Shown here piece by piece: positions 36,760-45,660 of a DNA stretch of 64,000 bases. The DNA lies in assembly GCF_021261315.1 (NCBI RefSeq), contig NZ_JAJSAX010000001.1, forward strand, positions 930,001-994,000. The letters run 5' to 3'. Source of the DNA: Epilithonimonas sp. JDS. Its GTDB lineage: Bacteria; Bacteroidota; Bacteroidia; Flavobacteriales; Weeksellaceae. Made by a program: the position numbers and the translations under genes. Each line of letters opens with the position of its first letter. The stretch's first letter is position 1. Under the pieces are notes generated by a model. It worked only from the letters and a program-made list of their open reading frames with translations. It ran no database searches and was not told where the DNA came from.

Positions 36760-37449
36760 TTATTCACACGCCTTCCAAACCGCATCATTCTGCGGAACTG
36801 GCGCTATGATCTCAATCTTTTCTTTGGTCACTGGATGAATGAACTGAAGTTTTCTGGCGTGTAGGGAAATCCCGCCATCTGGATTGGAACGTGGTGCGCC
36901 GTATTTCAGATCACCTTTGATTGGTACTCCAATTTTTGATAATTGTGCTCTGATCTGATGATGACGACCTGTTTCCAGATCAATTTCCAACAGCTGGTAA
37001 TTGTCCAAAGTTTTGATGATCGTGTACGTCAGAATCGATTCTTTCGCACCATCGGTCGGCTTTACAAAAACGGTGGCTTTGTTGGTCTTCTCATTTTTCT
37101 GCAGGTAATGAACCAGTCTTTGGGATTTCGGAATCATATCTTTTGCCGTGAGCGCCCAATATGTCTTTTTGATTTCCCGATTTTTTACCATCACTGTCAA
37201 TCGCGTCAAAGCTTTCGAAGTTTTGGCGTAAATCACCAAGCCTGAAGTTGGCCTGTCAATCCTATGAACCAAACCAAGGAAAACATTGCCTGGTTTATCG
37301 TCTCTATTTTTGATGAAATCTTTGATCAATTCCAACAAAGACAGGTCACCGGTCTTGTCACCCTGAACAAGTTGTCCGGCTTTTTTGTTAATGACCATCA
37401 TATGATTGTCTTCGAAGATGATCTGGTCTTCAGAAAAATGCTGATTCAT
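36760..37449 (-). CDS. RluA/RluD-family pseudouridine synthase
   Basis: A 229-residue RNA pseudouridine synthase. Catalytic motif HRIDRPTSGLVIYAKT (Asp ~residue 66), the usual N-terminal DNHMMVINKKAGQLV, and the RluA/RluD tail HHQIRAQLSKIGVPIKGDLK, then YGAP and ISLHARKLQFIHPV. The length is short and there is no S4 domain, so it is likely an RluA-type rRNA/tRNA modifier. The target uridine is not predictable. A small membrane protein gene precedes it on the same strand. Confidence 0.88.
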   Translation of the reverse strand: MNQHFSEDQIIFEDNHMMVINKKAGQLVQGDKTGDLSLLELIKDFIKNRDDKPGNVFLGLVHRIDRPTSGLVIYAKTSKALTRLTVMVKNREIKKTYWALTAKDMIPKSQRLVHYLQKNEKTNKATVFVKPTDGAKESILTYTIIKTLDNYQLLEIDLETGRHHQIRAQLSKIGVPIKGDLKYGAPRSNPDGGISLHARKLQFIHPVTKEKIEIIAPVPQNDAVWKACE

Positions 37450-37452
37450 AAC

Positions 37453-37779
37453 TTAACCTCTAGAAATCCTTTGTCTATTGAATACCGAAACGATAACGCC
37501 CGTAAAAAGTCCAATCGTCTTGATCCTTGCAAATTGAGAATCGAAAGGCAAAAATGCGCCAACAATACACAATCCAGCAGCGATGTACATCAGATAAACA
37601 AATTTTTGATTAAGAAAAGTTTGCGCCTGAAAGATGAAACTCAATCCGATCAAAATATAAAAGAATCTTTGATAAAGCAAGTCTGTGATCTCCGGAGAAA
37701 ATAAGTTGAACCAGCCTACCGCAAGGCAGATCAACGCCAAAATAGAGAGAACACCTTGTATTGTTTGAGAATTTTTCAT
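37453..37779 (-). CDS. Small membrane protein, unknown function
   Basis: A 108-residue hydrophobic protein with four predicted membrane segments (VLSILALICLAVGWFNLF, FFYILIGLSFIFQAQTF, YLMYIAAGLCIVGAFLPF, GLFTGVIVSVFN). No family recognised. It sits 3 nt from the pseudouridine synthase and 8 nt from the esterase lipoprotein, so the three are probably cotranscribed. Confidence 0.6.
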   Translation of the reverse strand: MKNSQTIQGVLSILALICLAVGWFNLFSPEITDLLYQRFFYILIGLSFIFQAQTFLNQKFVYLMYIAAGLCIVGAFLPFDSQFARIKTIGLFTGVIVSVFNRQRISRG

Positions 37780-37787
37780 TTTTAATT

Positions 37788-38639
37788 TTAATTTTTAGTT
37801 TGCTTGAAAAGCCATTTCGGGATCTCATCTACCAACTCGGCAGAGAGAATATTGTTGTGATATTTGTCTTTATATTCCCACAGGAAAACGTTTCCTTTGA
37901 TTTTCATCTCGTCAAAAAATTTGAAATTGCTTTGAGGAAAATTGTCTGTATCCAGACTTCCGTGTACGATCCAAATTGGCATTTTCGTCAATTCTTCCAT
38001 TTTATCAAACTGAGAAATCCCTGAAACGTTGATCGCCGCTGAAAAAAGATCAGGCCTTTTGGAGATTGCGTTGGAAGTCGTTGCGCCGCCCATCGAGAAT
38101 CCCATCACGTAAATCCTGTTTGGGTCGATATTTTCTTTTGTGATTAATGAATCAATGGACTTTAAAACCAGATCCAAATGTTCATTGGACTCAGAAACTT
38201 TCACATTTCGGGTTTCATCCAAATGATAATTGGAAGAGCGAATCGGAAACTGCGGCGACAAAACGTAAGCCTTATATTTTTCCCGAATCTCGGGAAGCAA
38301 CCACATTTTCGACAAAACGCCCATTTGAGACGTATTGTTCGTCCCGACTGCACCAGAACCGTGGAAGACCAATATCAAAGGATATTTCTTGTCCTGTTCG
38401 ATTTTCGAAGGTTTCAGAAAACGATAATTTACAGCCGTTTTTCCATTATCAAATTTCCCCGCTTTGAAATCAGAATAATCCAGATTTTTGATTGCCTTGA
38501 TTCTCTCCAAAGATGTCAACGAATCTTTTTTGTCGTAGATCTCTGTTCTCGTTCCAAATTTGGTTTGATGACAAACGCAAGAAAAAACTGACAAAATGAT
38601 GATAATTAAAGATAAAGATTTCGTGATTTTCTGAACCAT
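37788..38639 (-). CDS. Lipoprotein alpha/beta-hydrolase (esterase/peptidase-like)
   Basis: A 283-residue predicted lipoprotein (SLSLIIIILSVFSC). Alpha/beta-hydrolase fold: LVFHGSGAVGTN (oxyanion region), nucleophile elbow GFSMGG with Ser near residue 171, IWIVHGSLDTDNFP (Asp region) and a C-terminal His (YKDKYHNNI). It resembles the prolyl-oligopeptidase/phospholipase-carboxylesterase group acting on surface polymers. The substrate is unknown. Preceded by a terminator after panB. Confidence 0.78.
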   Translation of the reverse strand: MVQKITKSLSLIIIILSVFSCVCHQTKFGTRTEIYDKKDSLTSLERIKAIKNLDYSDFKAGKFDNGKTAVNYRFLKPSKIEQDKKYPLILVFHGSGAVGTNNTSQMGVLSKMWLLPEIREKYKAYVLSPQFPIRSSNYHLDETRNVKVSESNEHLDLVLKSIDSLITKENIDPNRIYVMGFSMGGATTSNAISKRPDLFSAAINVSGISQFDKMEELTKMPIWIVHGSLDTDNFPQSNFKFFDEMKIKGNVFLWEYKDKYHNNILSAELVDEIPKWLFKQTKN

Positions 38640-38659
38640 TCTAATGTTTTTATATTTAA

Positions 38660-38692
38660 AACCCTTTCAGAGTTTGGAACTCTGAAAGGGTT
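38660..38692 (-). terminator. Terminator after panB
   Basis: AACCCTTTCAGAGTT / AACTCTGAAAGGGTT, a 15-bp perfect stem with a 3-nt loop, 23 nt after the panB stop on the minus strand. Confidence 0.85.
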
Positions 38693-38714
38693 AATTGTAT
38701 TTTCTTTTTTTAAA

Positions 38715-39530
38715 TTAATAACTTTCCTTATCGTTCGGGAAGTCAGCACTTTTTACATCTTTCACATATTGCGAAACAGCGCCAGTGATCTCTGTATAAA
38801 GATCCAAATATCTTCTAAGGAACTTCGGTGAAAATCCTTGATTCATCCCGACCATATCTTGGTAGACCAAAACCTGACCATCACATTCCGCCCCAGCACC
38901 AATCCCGATTGTAGGAATCGAAATACTTTCTGAAGCTCGCTTTGCAAGTGCTGCAGGAATCTTTTCCAAGACGATTGCAAAACATCCAAGCTCTTCCAAC
39001 AGTTTACAATCAGCTATCAATTTTTCGGCTTCGGCATCTTCTTTCGCTCGTACTTTATAGGTTCCGAACTGATAAATACTTTGAGGCGTCAAACCAAGAT
39101 GTCCGCAAACAGGAATTCCAGCATTAATGATTCTTCTGATTGATTCTTCGATTTCTTTTCCGCCCTCAATTTTCACAGCGTGAGCGCCACCTTCTTTCAT
39201 CATTCTTACAGCAGATTCCAAAGCTTTCTCCGGATTACTCTGATAAGTTCCGAATGGCAAATCAGCAACTACCAAAGCTCTTTCCACGCCGCGAACCACG
39301 CATTGTGTGTGATAGATCATTTGGTCAAGTGTAATCGGCAAAGTCGTTTCAAAACCAGCCATTACGTTCGCGGCGGAATCACCTATCAATATAGAATCTA
39401 CACCACCAGCGTCTACCATTTTCGCTGTTGTGAAATCGTAAGCTGTTAGCATTGTGATCTTTTCCTTATCGAATTTCATTTTTCGCAAGGTTTCTGTGGT
39501 GATCTTTTTTATTTCGGAGTGTACAGACAT
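38715..39530 (-). CDS. panB: 3-methyl-2-oxobutanoate hydroxymethyltransferase
   Basis: A 271-residue PanB, the first committed step to pantothenate: 2-oxoisovalerate plus methylene-THF gives ketopantoate. Family blocks: MLTAYDFTTAKMVDAGGVD, ILIGDSAANVMAG, the Glu in VKIEGGKEIEESI, GHLGLTPQS and TIGIGAGAECDGQVLVYQDM. Normal length, complete. No panC neighbour. A GATAAAT-type repeat region lies upstream. Confidence 0.95.
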   Translation of the reverse strand: MSVHSEIKKITTETLRKMKFDKEKITMLTAYDFTTAKMVDAGGVDSILIGDSAANVMAGFETTLPITLDQMIYHTQCVVRGVERALVVADLPFGTYQSNPEKALESAVRMMKEGGAHAVKIEGGKEIEESIRRIINAGIPVCGHLGLTPQSIYQFGTYKVRAKEDAEAEKLIADCKLLEELGCFAIVLEKIPAALAKRASESISIPTIGIGAGAECDGQVLVYQDMVGMNQGFSPKFLRRYLDLYTEITGAVSQYVKDVKSADFPNDKESY

Positions 39531-39664
39531 GATTATGAATGATAAATTATAAGTGATAAATGATTAAAAAAAATGAAAATGAACGATGAAAATTTAAAAC
39601 GACGAATTGCTCATAAATTATCATTGACGTTGTCGAATCTTCGATTTCATCGATTATCATTTAT
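39531..39664. repeat. GATAAAT-type intergenic repeat
   Basis: AT-rich arms (ATGATAAATTATAAGTGATA; ATCGATTATCATTTATAT) around a middle rich in ATGAAAA. Similar to 17640-17722 and 52158-52245. Lies between panB and the Crp/Fnr gene. Confidence 0.4.
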
Positions 39665-40374
39665 ATCACAACGTGACCAAGTTTGATCAGTTTGTCGCGG
39701 TTTAGGATCTTGATATTTCTTCCTTCAACAGAGATCAAATCGTCTTGTTTGAATTCGGAAATTAGTCGAATTGCGCTTTCAGTTGCAGTTCCGATCAAGT
39801 TGGCAATTTCCTCTCTCGTCAAAGAAATTTTAATAAAACCTTCAGGATCTGTTCCCAATTTTTGCTCCAACAGAATAAGGATCTCTGCCAATCTTTCTCT
39901 CACGGTTTTTTGCGCAAGGAAGGTTACCGTGTTCGCGGATTCGCCCAATTCGTAAGCAATTTTCTGAAGCATTGCGTAGGATAATTTGGAATCAACTTCC
40001 AATAAATGAAGGAAGATGTCGGCAGGTAAAAACTGAACTGTCATAGGCGTCATCGCTTCTGCATTGGCCTGGAAATTTTCGCCGCAAAGCAAAGAACGGT
40101 AACCAATCAGATCATTTTCCTTACAGAATCTCAAAATCTGATCTTTTCCGTAAACGCCTGATTTAGACAATTTTGCAGTTCCTTTTTCGATGAAATAAAC
40201 CCCTTTTGGAGATTCACCGTCTTCAAAAACGACTTCACCTTTTGCGAATTCCAAAACTTTTAGTGCTTTCTCGTACACCTCAAAATCTTCAGAATTAAGA
40301 CTTTCGCGCAAAGAATCTTTATGGAAAGCTTTCGAGAAATTTTGTTCTATAACCAATTGTTGTTCAAGAGACAT
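39661..40374 (-). CDS. Crp/Fnr-family transcription regulator
   Basis: A 237-residue Crp/Fnr protein. Cyclic-nucleotide-binding-like domain up to ~135 (GEVVFEDGESPKGVYFIEKG, LIGYRSLLCGENFQANAEAM) and a C-terminal HTH (ISLTREEIANLIGTATESAI). FNR-type N-terminal Fe-S cysteines are absent, so its signal is not the FNR oxygen switch. I start at the ATG at 40374; a TTG further up is less likely. It is divergent from the cbb3 locus and shares a palindrome with it (40380-40391), so it is probably the regulator of that locus and of itself. Confidence 0.85.
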   Translation of the reverse strand: MSLEQQLVIEQNFSKAFHKDSLRESLNSEDFEVYEKALKVLEFAKGEVVFEDGESPKGVYFIEKGTAKLSKSGVYGKDQILRFCKENDLIGYRSLLCGENFQANAEAMTPMTVQFLPADIFLHLLEVDSKLSYAMLQKIAYELGESANTVTFLAQKTVRERLAEILILLEQKLGTDPEGFIKISLTREEIANLIGTATESAIRLISEFKQDDLISVEGRNIKILNRDKLIKLGHVVI

Positions 40375-40379
40375 ACCTA

Positions 40380-40391
40380 TGACATTTGTCA
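40380..40391. promoter_or_regulatory. Candidate Crp/Fnr operator between fnr-like gene and ccoI
   Basis: Perfect palindrome TGAC-ATTT-GTCA, matching the TGA-N6-TCA core of Crp/Fnr sites. It overlaps the expected transcription start of the leftward regulator gene and lies about 60 nt upstream of the expected ccoI start, as in class I activation. Confidence 0.6.
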
Positions 40392-40392
40392 G

Positions 40393-40424
40393 CAAAAATA
40401 AGACTTTTTAACGCTACATACCAA
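40393..40424 (-). promoter_or_regulatory. Promoter of the Crp/Fnr gene
   Basis: Minus strand: TTG (40422-40424), 21 nt, TATTTTTG (40393-40400), a good match to the Bacteroidetes consensus. The start would fall at about 40388, inside the palindrome. Confidence 0.6.
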
Positions 40425-40435
40425 TATTTTTGCCG

Positions 40436-40443
40436 TAATTTTG
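40436..40443 (+). promoter_or_regulatory. -7 element for ccoI
   Basis: TAATTTTG matches TAnnTTTG. No -33 TTTG, as expected for an activator-dependent promoter; the palindrome centre is ~63 nt upstream of the predicted start. Confidence 0.5.
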
Positions 40444-40469
40444 CAATCCAAATATCTGAGTAATTTTTA

Positions 40470-42848
40470 ATGGCAGAACAATGTTTTCACTGCGGGCAAA
40501 ATATCGATCAGGAACGAATTCTTTTTGATGAAAAATTATTTTGCTGCAACGGTTGCCAATCGGTTTATGAAATTCTGAACGTTCATAATCTGGACAATTT
40601 TTACAATATCAACAAGCGTTCTGGAATCCGTCCAAGCAACGAAAACAATTCACAATTCGATTATCTCGACACGCCCGAAATCTCTACCAAAATTGTAGAT
40701 TTTTCTGAAGGCGGAACTACACTTGTGACCTTCAAGATTCCGGTAATTCACTGTTCTTCTTGCATTTGGCTTTTGGAAAGTCTTCATACGATCAATAAGA
40801 GCATCAAATATTCTCAGGTTAATTTTACCAGAAAAACGGTTCAAATTTCTTTCAAAGAGGATGAATTGAAACTGAGTGAATTAGCAAAATTCCTTACAAA
40901 CCTCGGCTACAAACCGGTTATAAATCTGGAAACGGCTGAGAAGAAAGTCGACAAATTAGACAAAACACTTCTCATCAAATTGGCAATTGCCGGATTTGCC
41001 TTTGGAAACGGAATGTTCTTCAGTTTTCCTGAGTATGTTTCGGGTGACGATGTTTGGTTTCATTCTTACAAACATTTGTTCAGAGTTATCTTATTCTTGC
41101 TGGCGACTGCAGTTGTATTCTACTCAGCTTCAGATTATTATAAATCTGCTTGGTACGGTTTGAAAAACAAAATTATCAACATCGATGTTCCAATTGTTCT
41201 CGGGATTTTCGTATTGTACGGCAGAAGTATCTATGAGGTCGTAACCGATTATGGACCAGGCTATTTCGATACACTTTGTGGCTTGCTATTCTTTATGCTG
41301 ATGGGAAAAATGTTCCAGAAAAGAACATACAACACGCTTTCTTACGACAGAGATTACAAATCTTTCTACCCTATCGCTGTGACGAAAGTCGATTTTGATG
41401 GAAAACAGGAAAATATCTTGCTTTCCGAATTGGCTGTTGGCGACAGAATTATGGTCAGAAATCAGGAAATCATCCCTGTAGATTCTATTTTGATTAAAGG
41501 AGAAGGTAATATTGACAATAGCTTTATCACAGGAGAATCTGCGCATATTTCCAAGAAACCTGGCGATAAGATTTTTGCCGGTGGAAAACAATCGGGTTCA
41601 ATTCTGGAACTTGAAGTTATTAAAAGTGTGGATCAAAGTTATCTGACTCAACTTTGGAATAAGGAAGCCTTCAAAAAATTTGAAACTGGACTTGACACAT
41701 TAACAAATACGATTAGTAAATACTTCACATTCATTATTTTAGGAATCACTTTGCTTGCAGGAATCTATTGGGCAAGAATTGATACGGAGAAAATGTTCCA
41801 GGTGGTTTCTGCGATTTTGATTGTGGCTTGTCCGTGTGCTTTGGCACTGTCTGCGCCGTTCACTTTTGGTCACATTATGAGGATTTTAGGTCGGAATAAT
41901 TTCTATGTAAAAGATACTTTGACGATTGAAAGACTGGCGAAAATTGACACTTTGGTTTTTGACAAGACGGGAACCATTACGGAAAGTAAAAAATCGAACA
42001 TCAATTATTTCGGAAGTGAAATTGAGGATGTTGATTTGAAGAATATCAAGTCTTTACTTAAAAATTCAAACCACCCGCTTTCGAAATCACTTTACAATTT
42101 CATTGAGGTGAATGATGATTATTTTGAAGTCGAAGATTTCGTTGAGATTTCAGGAAAAGGTTATCAGGGAAAAGTTCGTGGAGCAACTTATAAAATTGGT
42201 TCAGCGAGTTTTACAGGTGAAAAATCTCAAGACCTGGAAACTGCGGTTTATATTAAAAAAGATGAAACTTTCATTGGAAAATTCACTTTCAAAAATGAAT
42301 ACCGAAGCAATCTGTCAACACTTTTCGGTAATTTAAAAAATTATAAAATCAATATTCTAAGTGGCGACAATCCTTCAGAAAAATCGATTTTGGAAAAACT
42401 CATTCCAAATGTTTCGGAGATGAAATTCAATCAAAATCCGGAAAACAAGCTGGACTTCATAAAAGAACTACAAGACAAAGGACAAAAAGTGGCGATGCTT
42501 GGCGACGGATTGAATGATGCAGGAGCTTTAAAACAGAGCAATGTCGGAATCGCAATTTCGGATGACAGCAATTCTTTCACGCCATCATCTGACGTGATTA
42601 TGAACGGTGAAAAAATTCCGGATTTGGATAAATTTCTTGCACTCTCGAAGGATGCAATTACGATTGTAAAAATCACATTCATAATTAGTTTGTGTTACAA
42701 TGTTGTAGGTGTCAGCTTTGCGGTTTCCGGACATATGCATCCACTTTTTGCGGCGATTTTTATGCCTTTGAGTTCTGTGACCGTCGTTACATTCACGACT
42801 CTTTCAACCTGGCTTCGAAGTTCCAAATACTTCAGGATAAACATTTAG
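40470..42848 (+). CDS. ccoI: Copper-transporting P-type ATPase CcoI/FixI type
   Basis: A 792-residue P1B ATPase. N-terminal cysteine-rich zone (CFHCGQ, CCNGC), an HMA domain with CSSC (~93-98), about eight membrane helices, the CPC motif (CPCALALS) in the ion path, phosphorylation site DKTGT at ~497, HP in the N-domain (NHPLSKSL) and GDGLND at ~677. It exports copper for assembly of the CuB centre of cbb3 oxidase. First gene of the cbb3 locus, divergent from the Crp/Fnr gene. Confidence 0.92.
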   Translation: MAEQCFHCGQNIDQERILFDEKLFCCNGCQSVYEILNVHNLDNFYNINKRSGIRPSNENNSQFDYLDTPEISTKIVDFSEGGTTLVTFKIPVIHCSSCIWLLESLHTINKSIKYSQVNFTRKTVQISFKEDELKLSELAKFLTNLGYKPVINLETAEKKVDKLDKTLLIKLAIAGFAFGNGMFFSFPEYVSGDDVWFHSYKHLFRVILFLLATAVVFYSASDYYKSAWYGLKNKIINIDVPIVLGIFVLYGRSIYEVVTDYGPGYFDTLCGLLFFMLMGKMFQKRTYNTLSYDRDYKSFYPIAVTKVDFDGKQENILLSELAVGDRIMVRNQEIIPVDSILIKGEGNIDNSFITGESAHISKKPGDKIFAGGKQSGSILELEVIKSVDQSYLTQLWNKEAFKKFETGLDTLTNTISKYFTFIILGITLLAGIYWARIDTEKMFQVVSAILIVACPCALALSAPFTFGHIMRILGRNNFYVKDTLTIERLAKIDTLVFDKTGTITESKKSNINYFGSEIEDVDLKNIKSLLKNSNHPLSKSLYNFIEVNDDYFEVEDFVEISGKGYQGKVRGATYKIGSASFTGEKSQDLETAVYIKKDETFIGKFTFKNEYRSNLSTLFGNLKNYKINILSGDNPSEKSILEKLIPNVSEMKFNQNPENKLDFIKELQDKGQKVAMLGDGLNDAGALKQSNVGIAISDDSNSFTPSSDVIMNGEKIPDLDKFLALSKDAITIVKITFIISLCYNVVGVSFAVSGHMHPLFAAIFMPLSSVTVVTFTTLSTWLRSSKYFRINI

Positions 42849-42896
42849 AATGCCCTTATTTAGAGTAATTATAAATTATCCATATTTCTACCATTC

Positions 42897-42908
42897 TGAC
42901 CAAAGTCA
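42897..42908 (+). promoter_or_regulatory. Candidate Crp/Fnr operator upstream of ccoS-ccoNO
   Basis: TGAC-CAAA-GTCA (extended CTGAC/GTCAG), the same half-sites as at 40380. It lies ~54 nt upstream of the predicted start of the downstream promoter. Confidence 0.65.
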
Positions 42909-42923
42909 GTAATTTTCACTAAA

Positions 42924-42951
42924 TTTGACGACTGTTTTTACCTTAAATTTG
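42924..42951 (+). promoter_or_regulatory. Promoter of ccoS-ccoNOQP
   Basis: TTTG (42924-42927), 16 nt, TAAATTTG (42944-42951). Spacing is slightly short. A second TAAATTTG at 42920-42927 overlaps the -33 box. The transcript would have a very short leader before the ccoS ATG at 42960. Confidence 0.5.
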
Positions 42952-42959
42952 TCGCAGTT

Positions 42960-43148
42960 ATGGAGATTCTCTATTTGATGATTATCTGCAGCGTTTCTTT
43001 AGCTGTTATTTTCCTGGTAATTTTTATTATTGGTGCTAAAAAAGGACAGTTTGAAGACGATGAATCGCCGGCCGTCAGAATTTTATTTGATGACGAGGTA
43101 AAAACAAAAAAGGAGACAGAAACTCCTGACAAAAAAGATAAAGAATAA
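42960..43148 (+). CDS. ccoS: cbb3 oxidase assembly protein CcoS
   Basis: A 62-residue single-helix protein (ILYLMIICSVSLAVIFLVIF) with the conserved acidic block GQFEDDESPAVRILFDDE. CcoS is required to insert cofactors into CcoN. It precedes ccoNO by 15 nt. Confidence 0.85.
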   Translation: MEILYLMIICSVSLAVIFLVIFIIGAKKGQFEDDESPAVRILFDDEVKTKKETETPDKKDKE

Positions 43149-43163
43149 TTGCTATTTGTAGAT

Positions 43164-45449
43164 ATGGAAACACAAAAATTTAGTTATGACAACGGTATTG
43201 TTCGCGCTTTTCTTATCGCGACGGTCGTTTTCGGTTTATTAGGTTTTTTATTAGGACTGACGGCTGCGTTGTTGCTATTTTACCCTGAATTACCAGAATT
43301 TTTCCTGGGAACGGATGACCCGACGATCCAGACTTTAAGAAGCGGCGGACTGGAAGGTTTGATCAATTCTCAAGGTGCTTTTGGATTTGGGAGAATTAGA
43401 ATGATGCACACCAGCACTGTAATTTTCGCATTTGTAGGGAACAGTTTCTTTGCAGGATTTTACTATTCTATGCAGAGATTGTTGAAAACCAGAATGTGGA
43501 GCGACACTTTATCTTGGGTTCATTTCTGGGGCTGGCAGTTGATGTTGGTGACGACACTTATCACTTTCCTGATGGGAATCAACACTTCCAAAGAGTACGC
43601 AGAACACGAATGGCCGATTGATATTTTGATCACGGTGGTTTGGCTGATCTTTGGTTTCAATATGTTTGCTACAATTGCAGTTAGAAAAGTAAGACACTTG
43701 TATGTGGCGATCTGGTTCTACATCGGAACTTGGGTTGCGGTTGCAATGCTTCATATATTCAACAATTTAGAAGTTCCATTGTCATTCACAGGATGGAAAT
43801 CTTACTCTGCTTATGCGGGTGTGAAAGACGCCTTGGTACAATGGTGGTATGGTCATAATGCGGTTGCATTCTTCCTGACTACTCCGGTTCTTGGGATGAT
43901 GTATTACTTCGTTCCGAAAGCAGCAGACAGACCCGTTTTCTCATACAAATTATCGATTATTCACTTCTGGTCGCTGATCTTCGTCTATATCTGGGCAGGT
44001 CCTCACCACTTACAATATACTTCTCTGCCAGCTTGGGCTCAGGCTGTGGGAACAGGTTTCTCTATTATGCTTATCGCACCATCTTGGGGAGGTATGCTGA
44101 ACGGTCTATTGACTTTGAGAGGAGCTTGGGATAAAGTAAGAGAAAATCCGGTTCTTAAATTCTTTGTTGTAGCGGTAACTTGTTACGGTATGGCAACTTT
44201 CGAAGGACCACTTTTGGCAACTAAAACCGTTAACAAAGTAGGTCACTTTACTGACTGGGTAATTGGTCACGTTCACTTAGGTGCACTTGGCTGGAATGGT
44301 TTTATGGCATTTGGAGTTATTTATTACTTAGTTCCAATTATGTGGAGAACCAAACTTTGGTCTGTAAAATTAGCTAACTGGCATTTCTGGTTAGGAACTT
44401 TCGGGATCATTTTCTATGCAGTTCCATTATATATCGCTGGATTCACACAAGGTTTGATGTGGAAACAATTTAACCCGGATGGTACTTTGATGTACAAAAA
44501 CTGGTTGGATACCGTAACTGCTATTCTTCCATTCTTTAAACTGAGATTTGTAGGTGGATTCTTATATTTCACCGGAGCTATTCTGATGGTTGTTAACTTA
44601 GTTGCAACAGCAAGAAAAGGATCATTCCAAAAAGAAGTTCCTGTAGAAGTTCCTGCTTTGGCAAAAATCAACAAAGGAAGAAAAGAAGGCGAGACATTCC
44701 ACCTTTGGTTGGAGAGAACACCATTATATTTATCAATATTATCTTTCATTGTGATCGCAATTGGAGGATCAATGGAAATTCTTCCTACAATATTCATTAA
44801 AGAAAATGTTCCGACAATTTCTGCCGTGAAGCCTTATTCGCCACTTGAATTAGAAGGTAGAGATTTATACATCAGAGAAGGTTGTAACTCTTGTCACTCG
44901 CAGATGATTCGTCCTTTCCGAGATGAAGTTGTAAGATTCAACGGTAAAAACGGACAATATTCCAAAGCTGGAGAGTACATCTATGACAGACCATTCCTTT
45001 GGGGATCTAAAAGAACAGGTCCGGATTTGCAGAGAGAAGGTGGCGCTAGACCAGATTCTTGGCACTTCAAGCATATGTACAATCCAAGATCTACTTCCGC
45101 AGGTTCAATTATGCCTAGATTCCCTTGGTTAATTGAAAATACATTGGACAGAAGCAAGACCAAAGCGAAACTGGAATTGATGAAGAATACTTACGACGTT
45201 CCATATACTAAGTCTCAAATTGACAGTATGGATACCTGGATGAATAACCAAGCGAACGCAATTGTGAAAAATGTATTCTCTGAAGCTGATGACGTGAAAA
45301 AATCATTTGCTGAAGCAAAAGCCAACAAAGCAAAATCAGGAGAACAATTTGTTCCGCTTGAGAAAAGAGAGATTGTCGCTTTGATATCTTATCTGCAAAG
45401 ACTTGGTACGGACATCAAAACAACAGAAGTAAAAACAGCCAGTAATTAA
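43164..45449 (+). CDS. ccoN: cbb3-type cytochrome c oxidase subunits I and II (CcoN-CcoO fusion)
   Basis: A 761-residue natural fusion. CcoN (residues ~1-480) has 12-14 helices. Heme/CuB ligands are seen as WWYGHNAVAFF, AGPHHLQYT and GHVHLGALGWNG. CcoO follows, with a membrane anchor near residue 520 and a c-type heme site CNSCH at ~575-579 (EGCNSCHSQMIRPFRDE). Fusion of the two subunits is known in Bacteroidetes. I start at the ATG 43164 (METQKFSY), because the upstream TTG frame is short. It is the catalytic core of high-affinity O2 respiration. Confidence 0.95.
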   Translation: METQKFSYDNGIVRAFLIATVVFGLLGFLLGLTAALLLFYPELPEFFLGTDDPTIQTLRSGGLEGLINSQGAFGFGRIRMMHTSTVIFAFVGNSFFAGFYYSMQRLLKTRMWSDTLSWVHFWGWQLMLVTTLITFLMGINTSKEYAEHEWPIDILITVVWLIFGFNMFATIAVRKVRHLYVAIWFYIGTWVAVAMLHIFNNLEVPLSFTGWKSYSAYAGVKDALVQWWYGHNAVAFFLTTPVLGMMYYFVPKAADRPVFSYKLSIIHFWSLIFVYIWAGPHHLQYTSLPAWAQAVGTGFSIMLIAPSWGGMLNGLLTLRGAWDKVRENPVLKFFVVAVTCYGMATFEGPLLATKTVNKVGHFTDWVIGHVHLGALGWNGFMAFGVIYYLVPIMWRTKLWSVKLANWHFWLGTFGIIFYAVPLYIAGFTQGLMWKQFNPDGTLMYKNWLDTVTAILPFFKLRFVGGFLYFTGAILMVVNLVATARKGSFQKEVPVEVPALAKINKGRKEGETFHLWLERTPLYLSILSFIVIAIGGSMEILPTIFIKENVPTISAVKPYSPLELEGRDLYIREGCNSCHSQMIRPFRDEVVRFNGKNGQYSKAGEYIYDRPFLWGSKRTGPDLQREGGARPDSWHFKHMYNPRSTSAGSIMPRFPWLIENTLDRSKTKAKLELMKNTYDVPYTKSQIDSMDTWMNNQANAIVKNVFSEADDVKKSFAEAKANKAKSGEQFVPLEKREIVALISYLQRLGTDIKTTEVKTASN

Positions 45450-45462
45450 TAATTAAAATAAA

Positions 45463-45660
45463 ATGATTCCGCAAAGTTTCAAAGACATCGTCTCCAATGT
45501 GGAAAATGCAGGTTTGTTTCAGACCATTGCAATGATCATCTTCATTTTATTCTTTGTTGTAATGGTTTATATTGTTATCAATAGACCGAAAAAATATTAC
45601 AAGGAAGAAGAAAATGCACCTTTGGAAAAAGATCACGAAGACGACGAATTTACTTTGTAA
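45463..45660 (+). CDS. ccoQ: cbb3 oxidase subunit CcoQ-like
   Basis: A 65-residue single-helix protein (FQTIAMIIFILFFVVMVYIV) with a charged tail. Position between ccoNO and ccoP and size identify CcoQ, which stabilises the oxidase. Followed by a 104-nt gap with hairpins. Confidence 0.75.
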   Translation: MIPQSFKDIVSNVENAGLFQTIAMIIFILFFVVMVYIVINRPKKYYKEEENAPLEKDHEDDEFTL

